Shown here piece by piece: positions 32,684 through 44,600 of a DNA stretch of 64,000 nucleotides; the stretch's first letter is position 1, and every line of letters starts with the position of its first letter. Where the stretch lies: NCBI GenBank assembly GCA_012862575.1, contig BLSF01000001.1, positions 248,001 through 312,000 of the forward strand, in the 5' to 3' direction. The position numbers and the translations under genes were made by a program. This stretch comes from Parietichytrium sp. I65-24A (lineage: Eukaryota > Sar > Bigyra > Thraustochytrida > Thraustochytriidae). The notes beneath the pieces are model-generated. The model made no database searches and had not been told where the DNA came from. It saw nothing but the letters and a program-made list of their open reading frames with translations.

Positions 32684-34629
32684 ATGGAGTCGGTGATTGA
32701 GCGCCCGCACGAGACGGTGCAAGAGTGCTTCCAGAAGGCGCTGGCCAAGCACGGCGGGGACGCAGCGGCAGCGGCGCGCGCAGACTGGGGAGTGAAAGAG
32801 GCGTTGGAGAGCAAGTTTGGCGCGAAATGGGTGGATCGAGTGCCGTGGTTGACGGCCGAGGCGCTGGCGAGCGGCAAGGTGAAGAGTGGCATGTTGGTCA
32901 AGTTCAGAGGCATGGTGCAGGACCTGTTCGACCCAGAGTATTTCGAGTGCGCGGAGAAGAGGAATGGCGAATGGACCCCATTGAAGTATATGGATTATAC
33001 TACCGAAAAGGGCGACGAGCCTGGTGTGCTTGCGGAAAGATTGGTAAGTTTTATGGTGGAGAGGGGAGGTTTGTTGCTTGTCACTTTGCAAAGTGTGGGA
33101 GAGTGGGGCGTGACCTTACTCGTTTTGTTGTTGTTTTTCTTGCCTTTTTTGACACTCAGCCGCTCTACTGCGTACCGATTCCTGGAGAGACAGCATGGGC
33201 GAGGTCCAAGCGGCTCCAACTGGACGAGTCGCCTGTTGGCCCAAAAGCAGGCAAGGCAGGAGGGAGCCGCACGGAAAGTCTCGCGTCTTCCCGCAAGCGC
33301 GTCATGGCGCAGAATGAAGAAGAGTCAGCGGAGAAGAAGGCAAAGGCCTGCCCCGGACAAGGCGAGCCAGCAGGCAACTCCGAAGCGAGCTCTACAGAAT
33401 CTACAGAATCTTCGGCTCGACGCACCAAGTTGTCCGTTTTAGATGAGCTGAGATTGGCAATGCCATTCGAGTATCCGTCCGACGTGGGGTATTTGCCTTG
33501 CCTTGCAAAGATCTACGACCGCAGGCCTGATGAGCATGCGTTCTTCATGAACGAAGACGCCGATTTTGTGGGGATTTTAGAAATGAACATCATGAGTGGT
33601 CTCCCAACAGATGACAAGGAGGACGAATTTGAGTCCAAATTCTTGGCAATGGAGATCAATGCACGCGGACCACCAGCTGCTCTCGTCCCTAGGATTCACT
33701 GCATTTCGTGGGTCAAGGCGCCGCAAAAACAGCTGTTTGCTAAACAAGTCAAACAAACTAGGGAAAGCATCCGGGAGAAAATGATTTCCTGGATCGCCAA
33801 TCACAGCTTTGCAGGCGATCGTCTAGCCGCAGAGTACCTCCTTCTTTGGATGGTGTCTGGTGTGTATGCGCGCTCAGAGGGCACAATTTTGGGCAAGTTG
33901 AACGTGGCCTTTGCCGAAGAAAAGAAAAGTAATGATACAGGGATCACAGCAACACTTCCAGGGCTGCTCGAAGCTTTGCTCCCGCAACTCCAGGTATTAC
34001 CGCTCACAATTGCCAGTCTTAACTCCGAAAGGCTCGTTCCATATAAATGCAACGAGGCGAACCGTTTAAGGGCTGGCCGCTTGCAAACCAGCCTTGGAAC
34101 ACCACTTGTTGTGGACGAGACGACTATGGAGAGTGGTCAGCTTTTAGAGGCTGGAGTTCGAAACTTGGATGCCTTGAAAAAATTGGCCGCGGAACAGGTT
34201 GTGGACTATGATTTCCAATTTCACATGATCCCGTTTCCTGTGGTCACTCCAATGTGTGTCATGACTGAGAGCACCAAGCCACTCATTTCGGAGGTGGACT
34301 GCTGTATCAAGGTATTGCCACGAAAAGGTCAAATGCCGGATACAAGGATGGACGAGAAATCTCTCGACACCATCCGGCAGTATCTCCAACAAGTGAAGGT
34401 GGAAGCTGCAGAGCAGCTTGAGATTCCCCAACAGCTCAGCAATCTCTTGCAGGAGGACTTTGTGAAATTTAGGCAGCAGTTTCAAGACTTTCAGGCGAAA
34501 GATATGCACACTCTGTTGACTATTGCGCGGTTCATTGCACGAACTTTTGGCGCCTCAAAAATGACTAAAAAGCACTGGAAGCACGCCTGCGATCTCGAGA
34601 AAGACCGCCGCAAACGTATGGTGAAATAA
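32684..34629 (+). CDS. MCMBP: Mini-chromosome maintenance complex-binding protein, one intron
   Basis: MCMBP binds MCM3-7, supports MCM assembly and nuclear import, and promotes MCM unloading. Exons 32684-33043 and 33160-34629 join in phase 0 to 609 residues. The 116-nt intron has donor GTAAGT, a T-rich tract and acceptor ACTCAG. The N-terminal domain has 'KFRGMVQDLFDPEYF', and the splice brings it to 'PLYCVPIPGETAWA', as in the human protein. A low-complexity linker at about 135-220 is followed by the AAA-like core: 'LVPRIHCISW', 'SFAGDRLAAEYLLLWMVSGVYARSEG', 'DETTMESGQL' and 'VVDYDFQFHMIPFP'. The C-terminal 'LLTIARFIARTFG' block is present. Length and order match the family. Confidence 0.95.
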
Positions 34630-34959
34630 GAGCCACCAAACGGAGAGAATGAGGCACAAGCATCACAGTAAAATATTCTATTTCTTTCCGGACAGAGGAT
34701 GGGTGTGTCGCTGTGGTCACAAATAAATTCATTTGCTCTTGTAAAGGCTCTCATCAGCCTATGGCCGTGTCTTGACACTCTCTGCTCCTATCCATCCCCC
34801 TTTCCCACAGCACCTCCCAGTCTTTATTCTTCAGCACAATCGTCTTCAAACGACAAGAAAATTTCTTGATTCTCGTAAAAGATTTCTTTTCACATTTACC
34901 AAGCCAAATTGTACATAAAGGATCAAAGGAAGGAGATTTTTGTGCAACCACTCACTCAC
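34630..34959. other. Convergent intergenic region
   Basis: 3' to 3' gap between MCMBP and the SV2-like carrier, with no gene seen. Confidence 0.5.
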
Positions 34960-36666
34960 TCATTCCAGGTGTCGCTGACCCACTGTCTCCGGTAGTGAAT
35001 AAGCACACAAAGAGCCCAAGATCATCGAAACCCCTGCAGAAAAAAGCACCTTCGCAACATTGGACTCACCAGAGCCAGCGCTAGCGAGGAAGAGGCTGTT
35101 GACGATATTCGCGACGACGCTGCCTATGCGCCCGCTTGCCGTGGCGACGCCAAGCCCGGTCCCGCGGAGCCGCGAGGGTAGCAACTCGGCGGAGAAAACG
35201 TCCAATGAATTCCAAGCACAGGCTGCGCTTGCGTTAAAGGCAACTGCGGAGAGCATGACGAAAGTCCGATTCGAGGCGTTCAGAGCGAACAAAGTTGCCG
35301 AAAGGCCAGCGGAGAACATGGACCCGACGGTCATTTTCTTGCGGCCAACTCGGTCCAGGAAGAAGACGGCGGCAAGAAGTCCAGGCACTGTCGCGACGGT
35401 GTAAAATACAGAGGTGAGGTAGGGGTCCGAAAAGTTGACCTTTTTGAATAGGTCCGCAATCCATGAGGTGATGCCGTAGTGCGCAAAACTGAGAAAGAAG
35501 AAGACGCCACACAAAAAGAAGGTGCGGATTCTGAGCCCCGGTGAAAACAGCTCAATCACGGCCCTTTTGATCGACCGCGACTCCGCGGTGCTCGTCGCTG
35601 ACTCACACTGCTCCGCGCCAATACTCTGCAGGTCCACTCCTCTCGACAGCTTGCCGTCGGCGAGCATGTCTTCCACCATTTCGCAGAGCTCCTCCGCCTC
35701 TCGCCCGCTGTACGACGACTTGACAAACCGCAGCACGGTCTCCCTTGCCGCGGCAGCATTGCCGCTCGCCCAGAGCCACCGTGGCGACTCGTCCATCCAC
35801 ATCGCCGCGGCCACCGCGGCTGCCCCAGCCGGCACGGCTGCCAGCGCTGCAAACCAAGGCCACTTGCCGCTCCCTTCCTTGTCCTCCTCCGTCCCGTGCG
35901 ATTCGTCCGCGCCGCCGAGCACCATGTACGCAGCGGCGGCAGCGTAGAGAACGCCAACCGACCAGTACGCCGCGACGAGGTTCACCACCTTGGACGTGGC
36001 ATGGCGCGGGCCTACCTCGGCCGCCAGCGCGAAGGCGGCGGGCACCGAGCCGCCCACGCCCACGCCGCCCGCCAGCCTCGTGAGCGCGAGCCAAGGTATT
36101 TGCGCTGCGGCGGGCAGGAGCGGGGTGATGGCCGAGAGCACGGCAGCGGCCGCATTGAGCGCCAGCGCGGCCGCGAGAACGGGGCGGCGGCCCAGTCTGT
36201 CGCCCATCGCGCCGCTCAGCAGGCCGCCAAACAGCATGCCCGCGAACACGGCGGACGTCAGCGCCGCGCTCCACCCCGCCAGCGAGTCCACGCGCCGCCC
36301 GGACTCAGGGTCCCGCATGTCCGCGAGGATGTACCCGATCGCGCTCACCTCCACCGCGTCCGCGGCGTTCGCCACTCCCAGCAAGTGCGCCACTGCCCAT
36401 TGCCTGCGCGTCTGCCCCACCGCCTCCAGCGCAGCGTCCACGCCCCCCTGCCGACCTGCGTCTTCCCCAGCTTCCACATCTTGCGCATCTCGTCCATCTT
36501 GCGCATCTCGCCCGTCTGGATCCGCCCAAGCGCCGCCGTTGCCGCCGTTGCCCGCAGAACCCGCCCAGCGAGCAGAACCGTCAGGACCGTCAGGATTGTC
36601 AGGACCGGCGGAACCCGCGGGTTCGTCGTCCTCGGACGGCTGCAGGAGCCCGCGCGCCTCCAACAT
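34960..36666 (-). CDS. Major facilitator carrier, SV2/SVOP or SLC22-like
   Basis: This is a 12-helix membrane transporter of 568 residues. Residues 1-85 are a disordered Gly/Asp/Ala tail with a repeated GRDAQD unit. Membrane helices begin near 90. The MFS loop 2-3 signature GDRLGRR is at 155-161, and its second-half copy 'LDRVGRKKM' follows helix 8. The end 'AYSLPETVGQRHLE' is typical of the SV2/SVOP and organic-cation branch. A segment of the first half is very Ala-rich and GC-rich, reflected in long spurious antisense frames. The substrate is unknown: organic ions, sugars and polyols are all possible. Confidence 0.85.
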   Translation of the reverse strand: MLEARGLLQPSEDDEPAGSAGPDNPDGPDGSARWAGSAGNGGNGGAWADPDGRDAQDGRDAQDVEAGEDAGRQGGVDAALEAVGQTRRQWAVAHLLGVANAADAVEVSAIGYILADMRDPESGRRVDSLAGWSAALTSAVFAGMLFGGLLSGAMGDRLGRRPVLAAALALNAAAAVLSAITPLLPAAAQIPWLALTRLAGGVGVGGSVPAAFALAAEVGPRHATSKVVNLVAAYWSVGVLYAAAAAYMVLGGADESHGTEEDKEGSGKWPWFAALAAVPAGAAAVAAAMWMDESPRWLWASGNAAAARETVLRFVKSSYSGREAEELCEMVEDMLADGKLSRGVDLQSIGAEQCESATSTAESRSIKRAVIELFSPGLRIRTFFLCGVFFFLSFAHYGITSWIADLFKKVNFSDPYLTSVFYTVATVPGLLAAVFFLDRVGRKKMTVGSMFSAGLSATLFALNASNRTFVMLSAVAFNASAACAWNSLDVFSAELLPSRLRGTGLGVATASGRIGSVVANIVNSLFLASAGSGESNVAKVLFSAGVSMILGSLCAYSLPETVGQRHLE

Positions 36667-37203
36667 GTCGGAGCGAAGGGGATGTCAAAGTCCCGCCGAC
36701 ACGGCACCTGCGGAGAGTGCACGGGAAACGGGGGGATCTGTCGCCGCGCAGGTGCGCGCTGTACGTGTGGCGAAGGAGTTAGTGTGGGGGCGGGGTGTCG
36801 GGGTGTCGGAGTGTGAGTGTTGGTGAGTGAGTGAGTGAGTTGGTGAGTTAGTGAGTGAGTGGGAAAAAGAGACTTTGAGTGATAGTAATCAAGTGCGCAA
36901 GAGTGCGCAAAGTGCGAGCGGTTGCTCCGGGAGGATGTCTTGCTGTTTCAGGTAGATTAGTGCTATATGTTTTGGATGTTCCGGCACTCAATGTAATCCA
37001 GGTCGCGGCGCCATATATATGTGCGACGAGAGTGAAGGAAATAGGAAGGATGGGAAGCGGGACGTGGAGGCGGACTGGTGTGGAAGGGGATTGGTGTGAG
37101 AGTTTCCATTCTTGGTGAAGCGAACTTTGATCTACAGATGTACAGATAAATTGGGGTTGTGATTGGGCAATTGGAGGGACAGATGCATGATACAAACGGG
37201 TAG
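36667..37203. other. Intergenic region with GTGAGTGA repeat
   Basis: Gap between two minus-strand genes. It carries an imperfect (GTGA)n tract at about 36819-36862. No gene is seen. Confidence 0.5.
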
Positions 37204-38472
37204 TTAATTGATGAGCAAGCCGCAAGCGCGGATGACTCGGTACAGCAGGTAGACTAAGATCGGAGACCCAAACACAACGATGCAAAAGACGCTCCAAAAC
37301 CAGTAGCGCTTATCCTCAACGTCGCTGTCCAAGTTCATACCGAAAACTGCCGCAAGCAGAGCGCCTAGGGTTCCCACGGCTGTCACGGTGGAGACAACGA
37401 GCTCCACCCCCAGCACTTTATTCTGCGCAGTGCTGAGCCGCAAGACGGTGGCAGACCGCGCGGCAGCAAGACTATCTTCTAGCGTTTTCATCTCGCTTTG
37501 AATGCCATCAACAGCTTGCAAGTAAACCTCCAGAATCAGCTCCACCTCCTCGTGATCAAAGTCCCAGTCGTCCTCAAGTTCATCAGTATAGAGCTCAGGG
37601 TGCTTATGCACCTTTGTGAGCGCCATAAGAGCCATATCCCTGTCGGACTGCAGAATTTCGTTGATCGCTTTGCGGATTGCAACCACTTTCGTTTCCATGG
37701 CAGAAAGGTCTGCGTCCACGAGGCGCAGCTTTTCTAGAATCACGCCTCTGGTTGTCTTAAGCACATTTTCTATAGTGCCCCTGATTCTTGGTCGAAGGTG
37801 ACGAAAGTCTTGCTCCAGGAGCAAGCTCACCGTCGACAGAATCGATTCGCACATGCGCAACTCAAAAGGAGCATCAATCGCATCACGTTCCACTTCATTC
37901 ATGCGCTCCAAAAAGGTGCCTAACAGAGAGTCCGCTCCATCGGGTATGAAAACGAATGCCTTGTCGTAGAGCACGAGAGCCTTGATGTGATCCAGATTCA
38001 TCAAGATAGCGTGCCTCCGAACCAGAATCTCCGGGTCATGTGTATTAGAGAAGGTTGGATCAAACATTCGAATATCTCGGGGCTGCAGGGTGTTCTGGTA
38101 CCGGAGGATCTGCGTCTTTCGCCGTCGCGAGCTTCGATCTGGACGGGCCCCGAGAGCGACCTCCTCCGCAAACTTGACTTCCGGGTTCACAGGGGAGACA
38201 GGAATCATAGGCGGAACGGCAGCCCTTGCCTCTTCCAGAATCCTCTCCCTCGTCATCTCCAGGATCTTGTACTTGCCACTGCTCTCCACTTGCAGCACAA
38301 GCAGCGGCGGCAGCGATATTTTGAAGGTCGACGACAGCCTGCTCAGATTCGCTTTCAGCTTCTCCTGGCTAAACAGCTGGTCCAGCTCGTCGATACGGCT
38401 CAACGACGGCCTCGAGCCGGGAATCTGCACCACATTGTCCGAGTCCCGCGACACGCCCACACCACCCGGCAT
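37204..38472 (-). CDS. MRS2/CorA-type magnesium channel
   Basis: This magnesium transport protein of the CorA/MRS2 superfamily has 422 residues. The block 'RDIRMFDPTFSNTHDPEILVRRHAILMNLDHIKALVLYDKAFVF' is the MRS2/plant MGT form. A long helical region follows (about 200-345). Two membrane helices lie at about 350-377 and 390-412, with the pore motif GMN at 378-380. The loop after GMN is acidic (LDSDVED), as expected for ion attraction. The ATG at 38472 follows a GTG-headed extension. No strong mitochondrial presequence is visible, so a vacuolar, plasma-membrane or plastid site is equally possible. Confidence 0.9.
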   Translation of the reverse strand: MPGGVGVSRDSDNVVQIPGSRPSLSRIDELDQLFSQEKLKANLSRLSSTFKISLPPLLVLQVESSGKYKILEMTRERILEEARAAVPPMIPVSPVNPEVKFAEEVALGARPDRSSRRRKTQILRYQNTLQPRDIRMFDPTFSNTHDPEILVRRHAILMNLDHIKALVLYDKAFVFIPDGADSLLGTFLERMNEVERDAIDAPFELRMCESILSTVSLLLEQDFRHLRPRIRGTIENVLKTTRGVILEKLRLVDADLSAMETKVVAIRKAINEILQSDRDMALMALTKVHKHPELYTDELEDDWDFDHEEVELILEVYLQAVDGIQSEMKTLEDSLAAARSATVLRLSTAQNKVLGVELVVSTVTAVGTLGALLAAVFGMNLDSDVEDKRYWFWSVFCIVVFGSPILVYLLYRVIRACGLLIN

Positions 38473-40109
38473 ACTGCTTCTCCTCCTCTCTCTCCCCCTC
38501 TTGCACACGCACTATTTACCCCCACACCCACCTCAGCGCGCACTCCGGGAAAATGAGTCTCTCGCTGACTGCGTCTCTGTGTGTGTGACGAGACTTGCGG
38601 TATAGTTTGTTTCTAAGTTTGCACCTAAAACACGAGCTCCATTTTAGCCTCTAGGCTAAACTTGGACAGCGAACCAGAACCAGAACGAGGACCCAGCGCA
38701 GAGCTGCCAGAGCTGCCAGCTCCCTTAGTCGCGCTGTTCGAGCAACGATGGAGCCGCGGGAAGCGGACATGTCGGTGTACTCGAGTACGGCGAGCCTTGA
38801 GTAGTTTTGCAGTGAGCAAAGCGACGCAAAACTAGACTCGTCACGTCATAGCGCAAGGAGCTGGTTGCTGGTTGCTGGTCCTCGCGCATGGTGGCTCGAG
38901 TCGCCGTCGACGGGAAATGAATGAACGAACAGCGGGTTCCATCCGCGAGGAGAAGCGGCGCTGTTGGTGAATGGTAGCCCGTCTCTTGGACAGCTCACCC
39001 AAACCATCAACCACTCTTGAAGTGCCGATCGGTTCTCTTCCCACCATTCAAGTTCCAACAACGATTTTGGCCAAGCGCAACGAACCAGGGTGAGGGCAAG
39101 AGCGACAGCGTAAAAAAAACGATTCGAAGCAAGGTTGGGCGACAATGACTGGCAACGCGCGAGCAAAGTCAGAGTCGACGAACGCATCGAACCGGCTCAT
39201 TCCCACTCCACTTGCTGGTCACCAACAACGCGTTGCCCTCGTTCATTCGCCGCCAGCTACGCTTCATTCCCCATCGTCCATCCTGAGGACTCGTCCAACA
39301 AGATGCTTGCCCATTTTCATCCATTCTCATAAACATCTTGTTGGTCGACTGTTGCAGAATACAATTGGCTTTTTTGCCTCGTGAATCTACTCGTACCCCT
39401 TGCATAAGTTTATTCTGTTTTCTGTTTCTTGTTTTCTGAATTCTGAATTCTGGTTTTGAGATAGACTTGTGTTTTTTTGTTCGTCGTGTTGTTTTTTGTC
39501 ACCACATCGTTTTCTACCTTCAACAAAATCACTTTTTTGTCACCTTCGACGTCCATGGTGGTCCAATAAACACCAAAAAGTACAATTCACTGGTCGACTG
39601 GCAGGCAGCCTTCTTCCCCCGCACACGACCCGGTGCTCCCCACCTTTACAGCTCCCCCTTTGACCCTTGCTCGTGTAATGTCGCCACCTGACTGAGCTGC
39701 GCAGGGCCACTGAGGGGCGTCTCCATTAAGAGCAGTTGCTAGCGATAGCGTTGGCAACCGAGTAGGAGGTGGACGTGTCGAATCGGAAAGTTGGAAGAGA
39801 GAGTGGAGAGAGTAGTGAGAGAAAGGAAAGTGGAAGTGGAAATTAGTGGAACTTGATTTTGGAATATTTTTTTGTGATTGTGGTTTGTGGATTTCAGGCT
39901 GTGAGTGGAGTTGCTGTGCAATTGCATGTGCATGTGCAAGTGCATGTGCATGTGAGAGTGTGCCCGACAGTTTGTGTGGCGCGAAACTGGGACCCGCAAG
40001 GGCTTGCGAGTCAGGAGCAGAGGAGCTGGGGAAGCTCGGGAGCTTGCTCGAGTCGAGTGGCAGAGAAAGGGAAAGTGCCGTGTAGGCGGATTTCGAGTGG
40101 TGCGGATAA
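38473..40109. other. Divergent promoter region, MRS2 / AAAP carrier
   Basis: 1.6 kb without a supported gene. It holds GTACTCGAGTAC (a perfect 12-bp palindrome) at 38777-38788, T-rich leaders near 39410-39540 and GCATGTGCA repeats at about 39924-39952. Confidence 0.5.
38777..38788. promoter_or_regulatory. Perfect palindrome GTACTCGAGTAC
   Basis: A perfect 12-bp dyad of the window's recurrent GTAC element, about 300 bp upstream of the MRS2 start on the minus strand. Confidence 0.35.
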
Positions 40110-41540
40110 ATGACGGATTATGTGACGTTGAGTAGCGCAGACGGAGCGCAAGCTCTGTTGCAGAGGTCGCCCGCGTTGTTGCAAAGATCGCCGGCTATTG
40201 GGAGCCCGCATGGGTCCGATGGAGGGTCGTTTTATACGAGGTATCGAGGACCTGGGTACGTCCCACCGCCCCGAAAGCAGAGCTGGCATCATGCCGCATT
40301 TGTTCTGGTAGCGGAGCTAGTAGGCACGGGCGTGCTCGGCCTGCCGCAAACCTTTGCGGAGGTTGGCCTGGTAAACGGCGTGCTGCTATTGGTCACATTT
40401 TCAATCTTTAGTCTGTACGCAGGTCTCCTGCTTCACCGTCTTCAGGTTTGGTTCAAACAAGGCATCACTTATGGAGACATGGCTTTTGAGGTGTACGGGG
40501 CGACTGGGCAGCAAGTGGTCTTCTCCTTTATCTACGTCGCTTTTTTTGGAAATCTGGCCATCTACTTGCTGACTTGCGCAGAAACGCTGCAAAACGCATT
40601 CTACGACCACAAGGAATGGGACAAGATATGGCTCACGTTTGCGACGGCTGCGTTCTTGCTGCCATTTTGCCAGCTTCGCACTTTGCACCATGTTTCCTTC
40701 GCTGCGGGGGCCTCCGCCATTGCAATCTTTGCCGCGCTCGGCATCATCCTCGTCTCTGCACTGACTGATAGCCGTGACCCCACCACGGTGGTGCTGGGAG
40801 ACGACCAGTTTTCCAACGCCACTGTGGATACTGTTTTGCTGGAAGATCCAGAGCCAAAGAGCTTTTTGCGGGTTATGGCCACGGTCACCACCGCAATTTT
40901 CGCATTCGGCGGCCAGGGCCTTTATTTTGAAACCATGGCAGAAATGCGCAACCCTTCGGAGTTCCCTAAAGCGGTTACGCTCACGACTGTGGTGATTTTG
41001 GCGCTTTACTTGATCGTATCAATCACCTCATACAGCGTGTATGGAGAATCTGTCAAGTCCAATATCCTCTACGCTCTCCCTGAGAACAACGCAAAACGAG
41101 TTGCAGCGGCGCTCGCCTTCTTTCATGTTTGCATCTCCTATGTCCTTGCCCAGCAAGTGATTGGCCGGGCTATCCATGTCCGCATTGCCCATCACGACAT
41201 CGTGGACTCTGGCACGCGCAAAGAGAAAGCTATTTGGTTTGGAATCACCGTGGGACTTTTATGCGCAGCGCTCCTGATTGCAAATCTTATTCCAAACTTT
41301 AAGCACCTAATGGGCCTCGTTGCGGCTCTCTCCACTGCGCCACTGACGTTTGGGATCCCAGCGTTGATGATTTATCATGGCGCAAAAAGTTTGCCTCCTC
41401 CAAGGCTAGCGTTCAAGAAGAGAATCAGCTCGTGGGAGTATCCAGTTCTGGCGTTTTTCGTCTTGTTGACTATATATCTGATGACGGTCGGGCTAATCGG
41501 GAACACCTCTGAGCTCATTCGGACATGGGGGCAGAATTAA
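40110..41540 (+). CDS. AAAP-family amino acid transporter (AVT/SLC32-36-like)
   Basis: This 476-residue carrier of the amino acid/auxin permease family has about 11 membrane helices. It moves amino acids across vacuolar or plasma membranes with protons. The first helix 'FVLVAELVGTGVLGLPQTFAEVG' is the family signature. Helix 6 to 7 contains 'TTAIFAFGGQGLYFETMAEMRNPSEFPKAV', which matches AVT proteins, and a further block is 'YSVYGESVKSNIL'. The cytosolic N-terminus (1-60) has a direct repeat ALLQRSP ALLQRSP at 15-28. The ATG at 40110 is the first in frame. The substrate and membrane are not determined by sequence. Convergent with the giant gene at 139 bp. Confidence 0.9.
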   Translation: MTDYVTLSSADGAQALLQRSPALLQRSPAIGSPHGSDGGSFYTRYRGPGYVPPPRKQSWHHAAFVLVAELVGTGVLGLPQTFAEVGLVNGVLLLVTFSIFSLYAGLLLHRLQVWFKQGITYGDMAFEVYGATGQQVVFSFIYVAFFGNLAIYLLTCAETLQNAFYDHKEWDKIWLTFATAAFLLPFCQLRTLHHVSFAAGASAIAIFAALGIILVSALTDSRDPTTVVLGDDQFSNATVDTVLLEDPEPKSFLRVMATVTTAIFAFGGQGLYFETMAEMRNPSEFPKAVTLTTVVILALYLIVSITSYSVYGESVKSNILYALPENNAKRVAAALAFFHVCISYVLAQQVIGRAIHVRIAHHDIVDSGTRKEKAIWFGITVGLLCAALLIANLIPNFKHLMGLVAALSTAPLTFGIPALMIYHGAKSLPPPRLAFKKRISSWEYPVLAFFVLLTIYLMTVGLIGNTSELIRTWGQN

Positions 41541-41679
41541 AGGTCTGAGCTAAGCACAAATACACCGATGCATGCCTGCAATACAAAGGCCTCCGTCTCA
41601 CTTGTGTGGGCAGGTCTGAAATGTTGGGGAATCCAAAAGTCATAGTCACAGCCGTCATGTATTTAAAAGAAGTTAATGG

Positions 41680-44600
41680 CTATTGATCAAAGTCGTCGTC
41701 GTAATACCGCTCTTCTCCCATCTCCACTTCATCAGCGCCGCTCACAGCTCTGTTGGAAGCGTTCAAAATCCCCTGTTCTTCGTCTTCCTCGTCTTCCTCG
41801 AAGTGGTCATCTCCCTCGTCTTCCCCATCATCTTCTTCTCCTTCTTCTGCACCTACTTCCTCGTCGTCACCATCACCATCATCTTGGTCGTCTCGAATAT
41901 CGGCGTGCCTTCTTTCAGAATCACTGCGCTCCTCCGTCAGCTTCTCGTCATTGGCTGTGCCCCACTCATCAGAATAAGACGAACGCGCTGCAACAACCTG
42001 ATCCTCTGAACTGTCTTCTTTGTCAAGATCATTGGCTTGGGAAGTGTGGTCGTCAAGGCTCGGGTTTTCTAGACCTGTATCCCAGTTCGGAGGGATTGAT
42101 TCATCGTCTGGCGAATCGTCAAGACTTCGCGACTCAACTTCCTCAATCTCAGTAGATTGAGCATCCGTATCCCCAAGACTCTCAAGCAATGTCTTGACGT
42201 TTTCGATGAGATCATCCCCCTTGCTTGCTGTTTGAGACAATGCAGCCTGCGATCCAGGCCGTTCATTTGCACCTGAGTCTTTCGCGTCAATTTTCTGGCT
42301 CGCGTTTATGCTGCCATCTCGTTGTGGGACATCAGTAGTAATTGAAGGTTGTGCTGAGACTGGAGATGCAATTGCCGAGTTTGAAAATTCAGACTTGGGC
42401 TCTGTACTTGAGGCAATGATGGGAGATGGCCTGTGTTTCGCAGGGCGGGCGGAAGCTGGACGAACTGGAACTTGAAGTCTTTCCAGCGGCTCATGGGAGA
42501 AAATTCCAGATGACTCCAATGCTTGGAATGCATTTATGCGGATTACGCGTTGTTTCGCCACTGCACCGGCATTGGGCCGTTTCTTAATACTCGCTGCTTT
42601 TCTGACAGGCGCCTTTGGAAAGCGGTCGACATTCTGCTCCATGCGTTTCAGGATCACTCCGATTCGCCTGCTCCGTTGCACTTCGGCCTCGCTATCAATT
42701 TTCCTTTGGTCCAGTTTTACAGAAATTCCGGCTTTGGTCAAGACACCTTCAAAAGGCGCAGGCAGCGGGTCTTTCGAAGAGTAGAAAGGGATGTGAAGCC
42801 AGGGACTGCTCAAATCTGCGCAAGCCAAAAGAAAGCTGCCTCGAGACATTTGAACTGGGAGTCTCGATTTGCTGCGTTCGATATAGCTACTTACAACATA
42901 GTACTGGTTTCGCAGCTTTTCGAGCACATCTGAAAGACTTTGCCGCGCTTCGTACAAGCTCTTCACCGATACGTTCTTGTGCAGTCGCTCAATCTTTTCT
43001 CGCATCTGCTCAGCAACCTTGTACAGTGAGATCACATCCTGTATGTCCTGCATAATGCTGGTACTTATGATTGGGTTCGATTCAAGGTGTGCGCTGTACT
43101 CCATTTTTTTCCGTTGTCGTACCAAATTTTCCAAAATAAAAGTTTGCCTCCGGATGCATGACATGCGAGATTTCGAGTTGCTCGATACAGATTGCAATAA
43201 TGCAAGATCTTTTAGCCGCTCCAGATAAATAACCTCCATCATTGCATCAAAGCTTTTGCTGGATGTGACTTTTCGCTCGAAGAACACGTCTACAGATCCG
43301 AACAAGCGATACATCTGCGACTTGGTCAGCCTTGTGTCAAGCTTTTCTAAAAACTTGATGAAGGACGCAAACGATGCGCCATGCTCAAAGTGTTTCCAGG
43401 ACTGAATGCCATCGACTAACATGGCATCGGCAACATCGTACAATCCCTCTCGCAGTGAATTTTCCCCCTCCTCTGGCTGGCAATGCGCCATTTGAGACTC
43501 TGCGTCCTCTAGTTTCTTTGTAAACTGGTCCGCCGAGACAAACTCCTTTCCATCTGAAAGATGAAGGAAGAGCGCATTGTAGACTGCCCATGGCATCTTA
43601 AGTCCAAGGATTCGTCGTAGCCCAGTTTCCAACGTCTTTCGATCCATTCTTTTAGCTGGATCGCTCGAAAATAAACTTTGTTCCTTGTTTTTGTGGAGCT
43701 CTTTCGAATCTAGCCTATGGCAAGAATCGAACATGGCATCGAAAAAGTCTCTTTTGTTGGAGGCTGGCGCGCTCTCCAAGATGCATTCGTTGACAACTTC
43801 AAGAAGAATCACGCATGCTTCTTCTGTGGTGCAAGAATCGGGAACCCGGCGGAGGCTTCTGTCGCCTTTGGAGCTTGAAACATCTTGAGGAGCTCTTTTT
43901 GATTTACGCGCAGATGCAGGCCTCTCAAATGCTCTGGTGGGAGAGCGAATCTTTTGATGGTTTGCCAAGGGCAAGTTGACTGCATCGATCCCCTGATGTT
44001 CTTTTGGGTCGCTTTCCTCTTCCATTCGTACCCATGAATCTCGGCCGACATGGAATACAGAACCAATGGTGGACCCCTTTGCTGAGAAGCATAAAAATGG
44101 CCGCGAAATGATGACGTGGTCATTGACTAAATATGGTGCGTTAGAGTCTTGAGGCGATTGCTTCCCCTTCGGCGATCTTGATTCATTTACAGATGGAGAT
44201 GGCTCAAGGTTCCTTCTTTCAACACCACCTTGTTGGTTCTCTCGCCTCTCATCTTCTTCCACTGCCCAACTTGCGCAGCAATACGACCTTGAGTGAATAC
44301 CATTCGCAGAGATTTTCAGCTGGCTTCTCATCAATGCACCGGGCAGTCCTGAAACGGGACCGAACGTTGAATCGTAATCCACGGCAGGAAGTGTCACTGT
44401 GGTAGAGTGGGATCTGACCTTGGCTGGAGCAGATTTTAGCGTAAAATCCAGCAAGTCCTGCGCAAGCCCGAGGAGGCCTGCTTGAGCGTCTACACCACAG
44501 CAGCTATGGATCCATTCGGGAGGGAACTCGATCATGTACAAGGACTGATTCTCATTAGGAGCGGAAATCTGTACCAAAGTGGATGATGCTGCCGCCAATT

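Noticed and set aside
35896-36816. 306-codon plus-strand frame
   Set aside because: It is antisense to the GC-rich first half of the SV2-like carrier. Its Arg/His/Ala-rich product has no domain, while the minus frame has full MFS signatures.
38473-40109. Frames in the AAAP/MRS2 divergent gap
   Set aside because: All are under 115 codons with no domain signal, and several are built on simple repeats.
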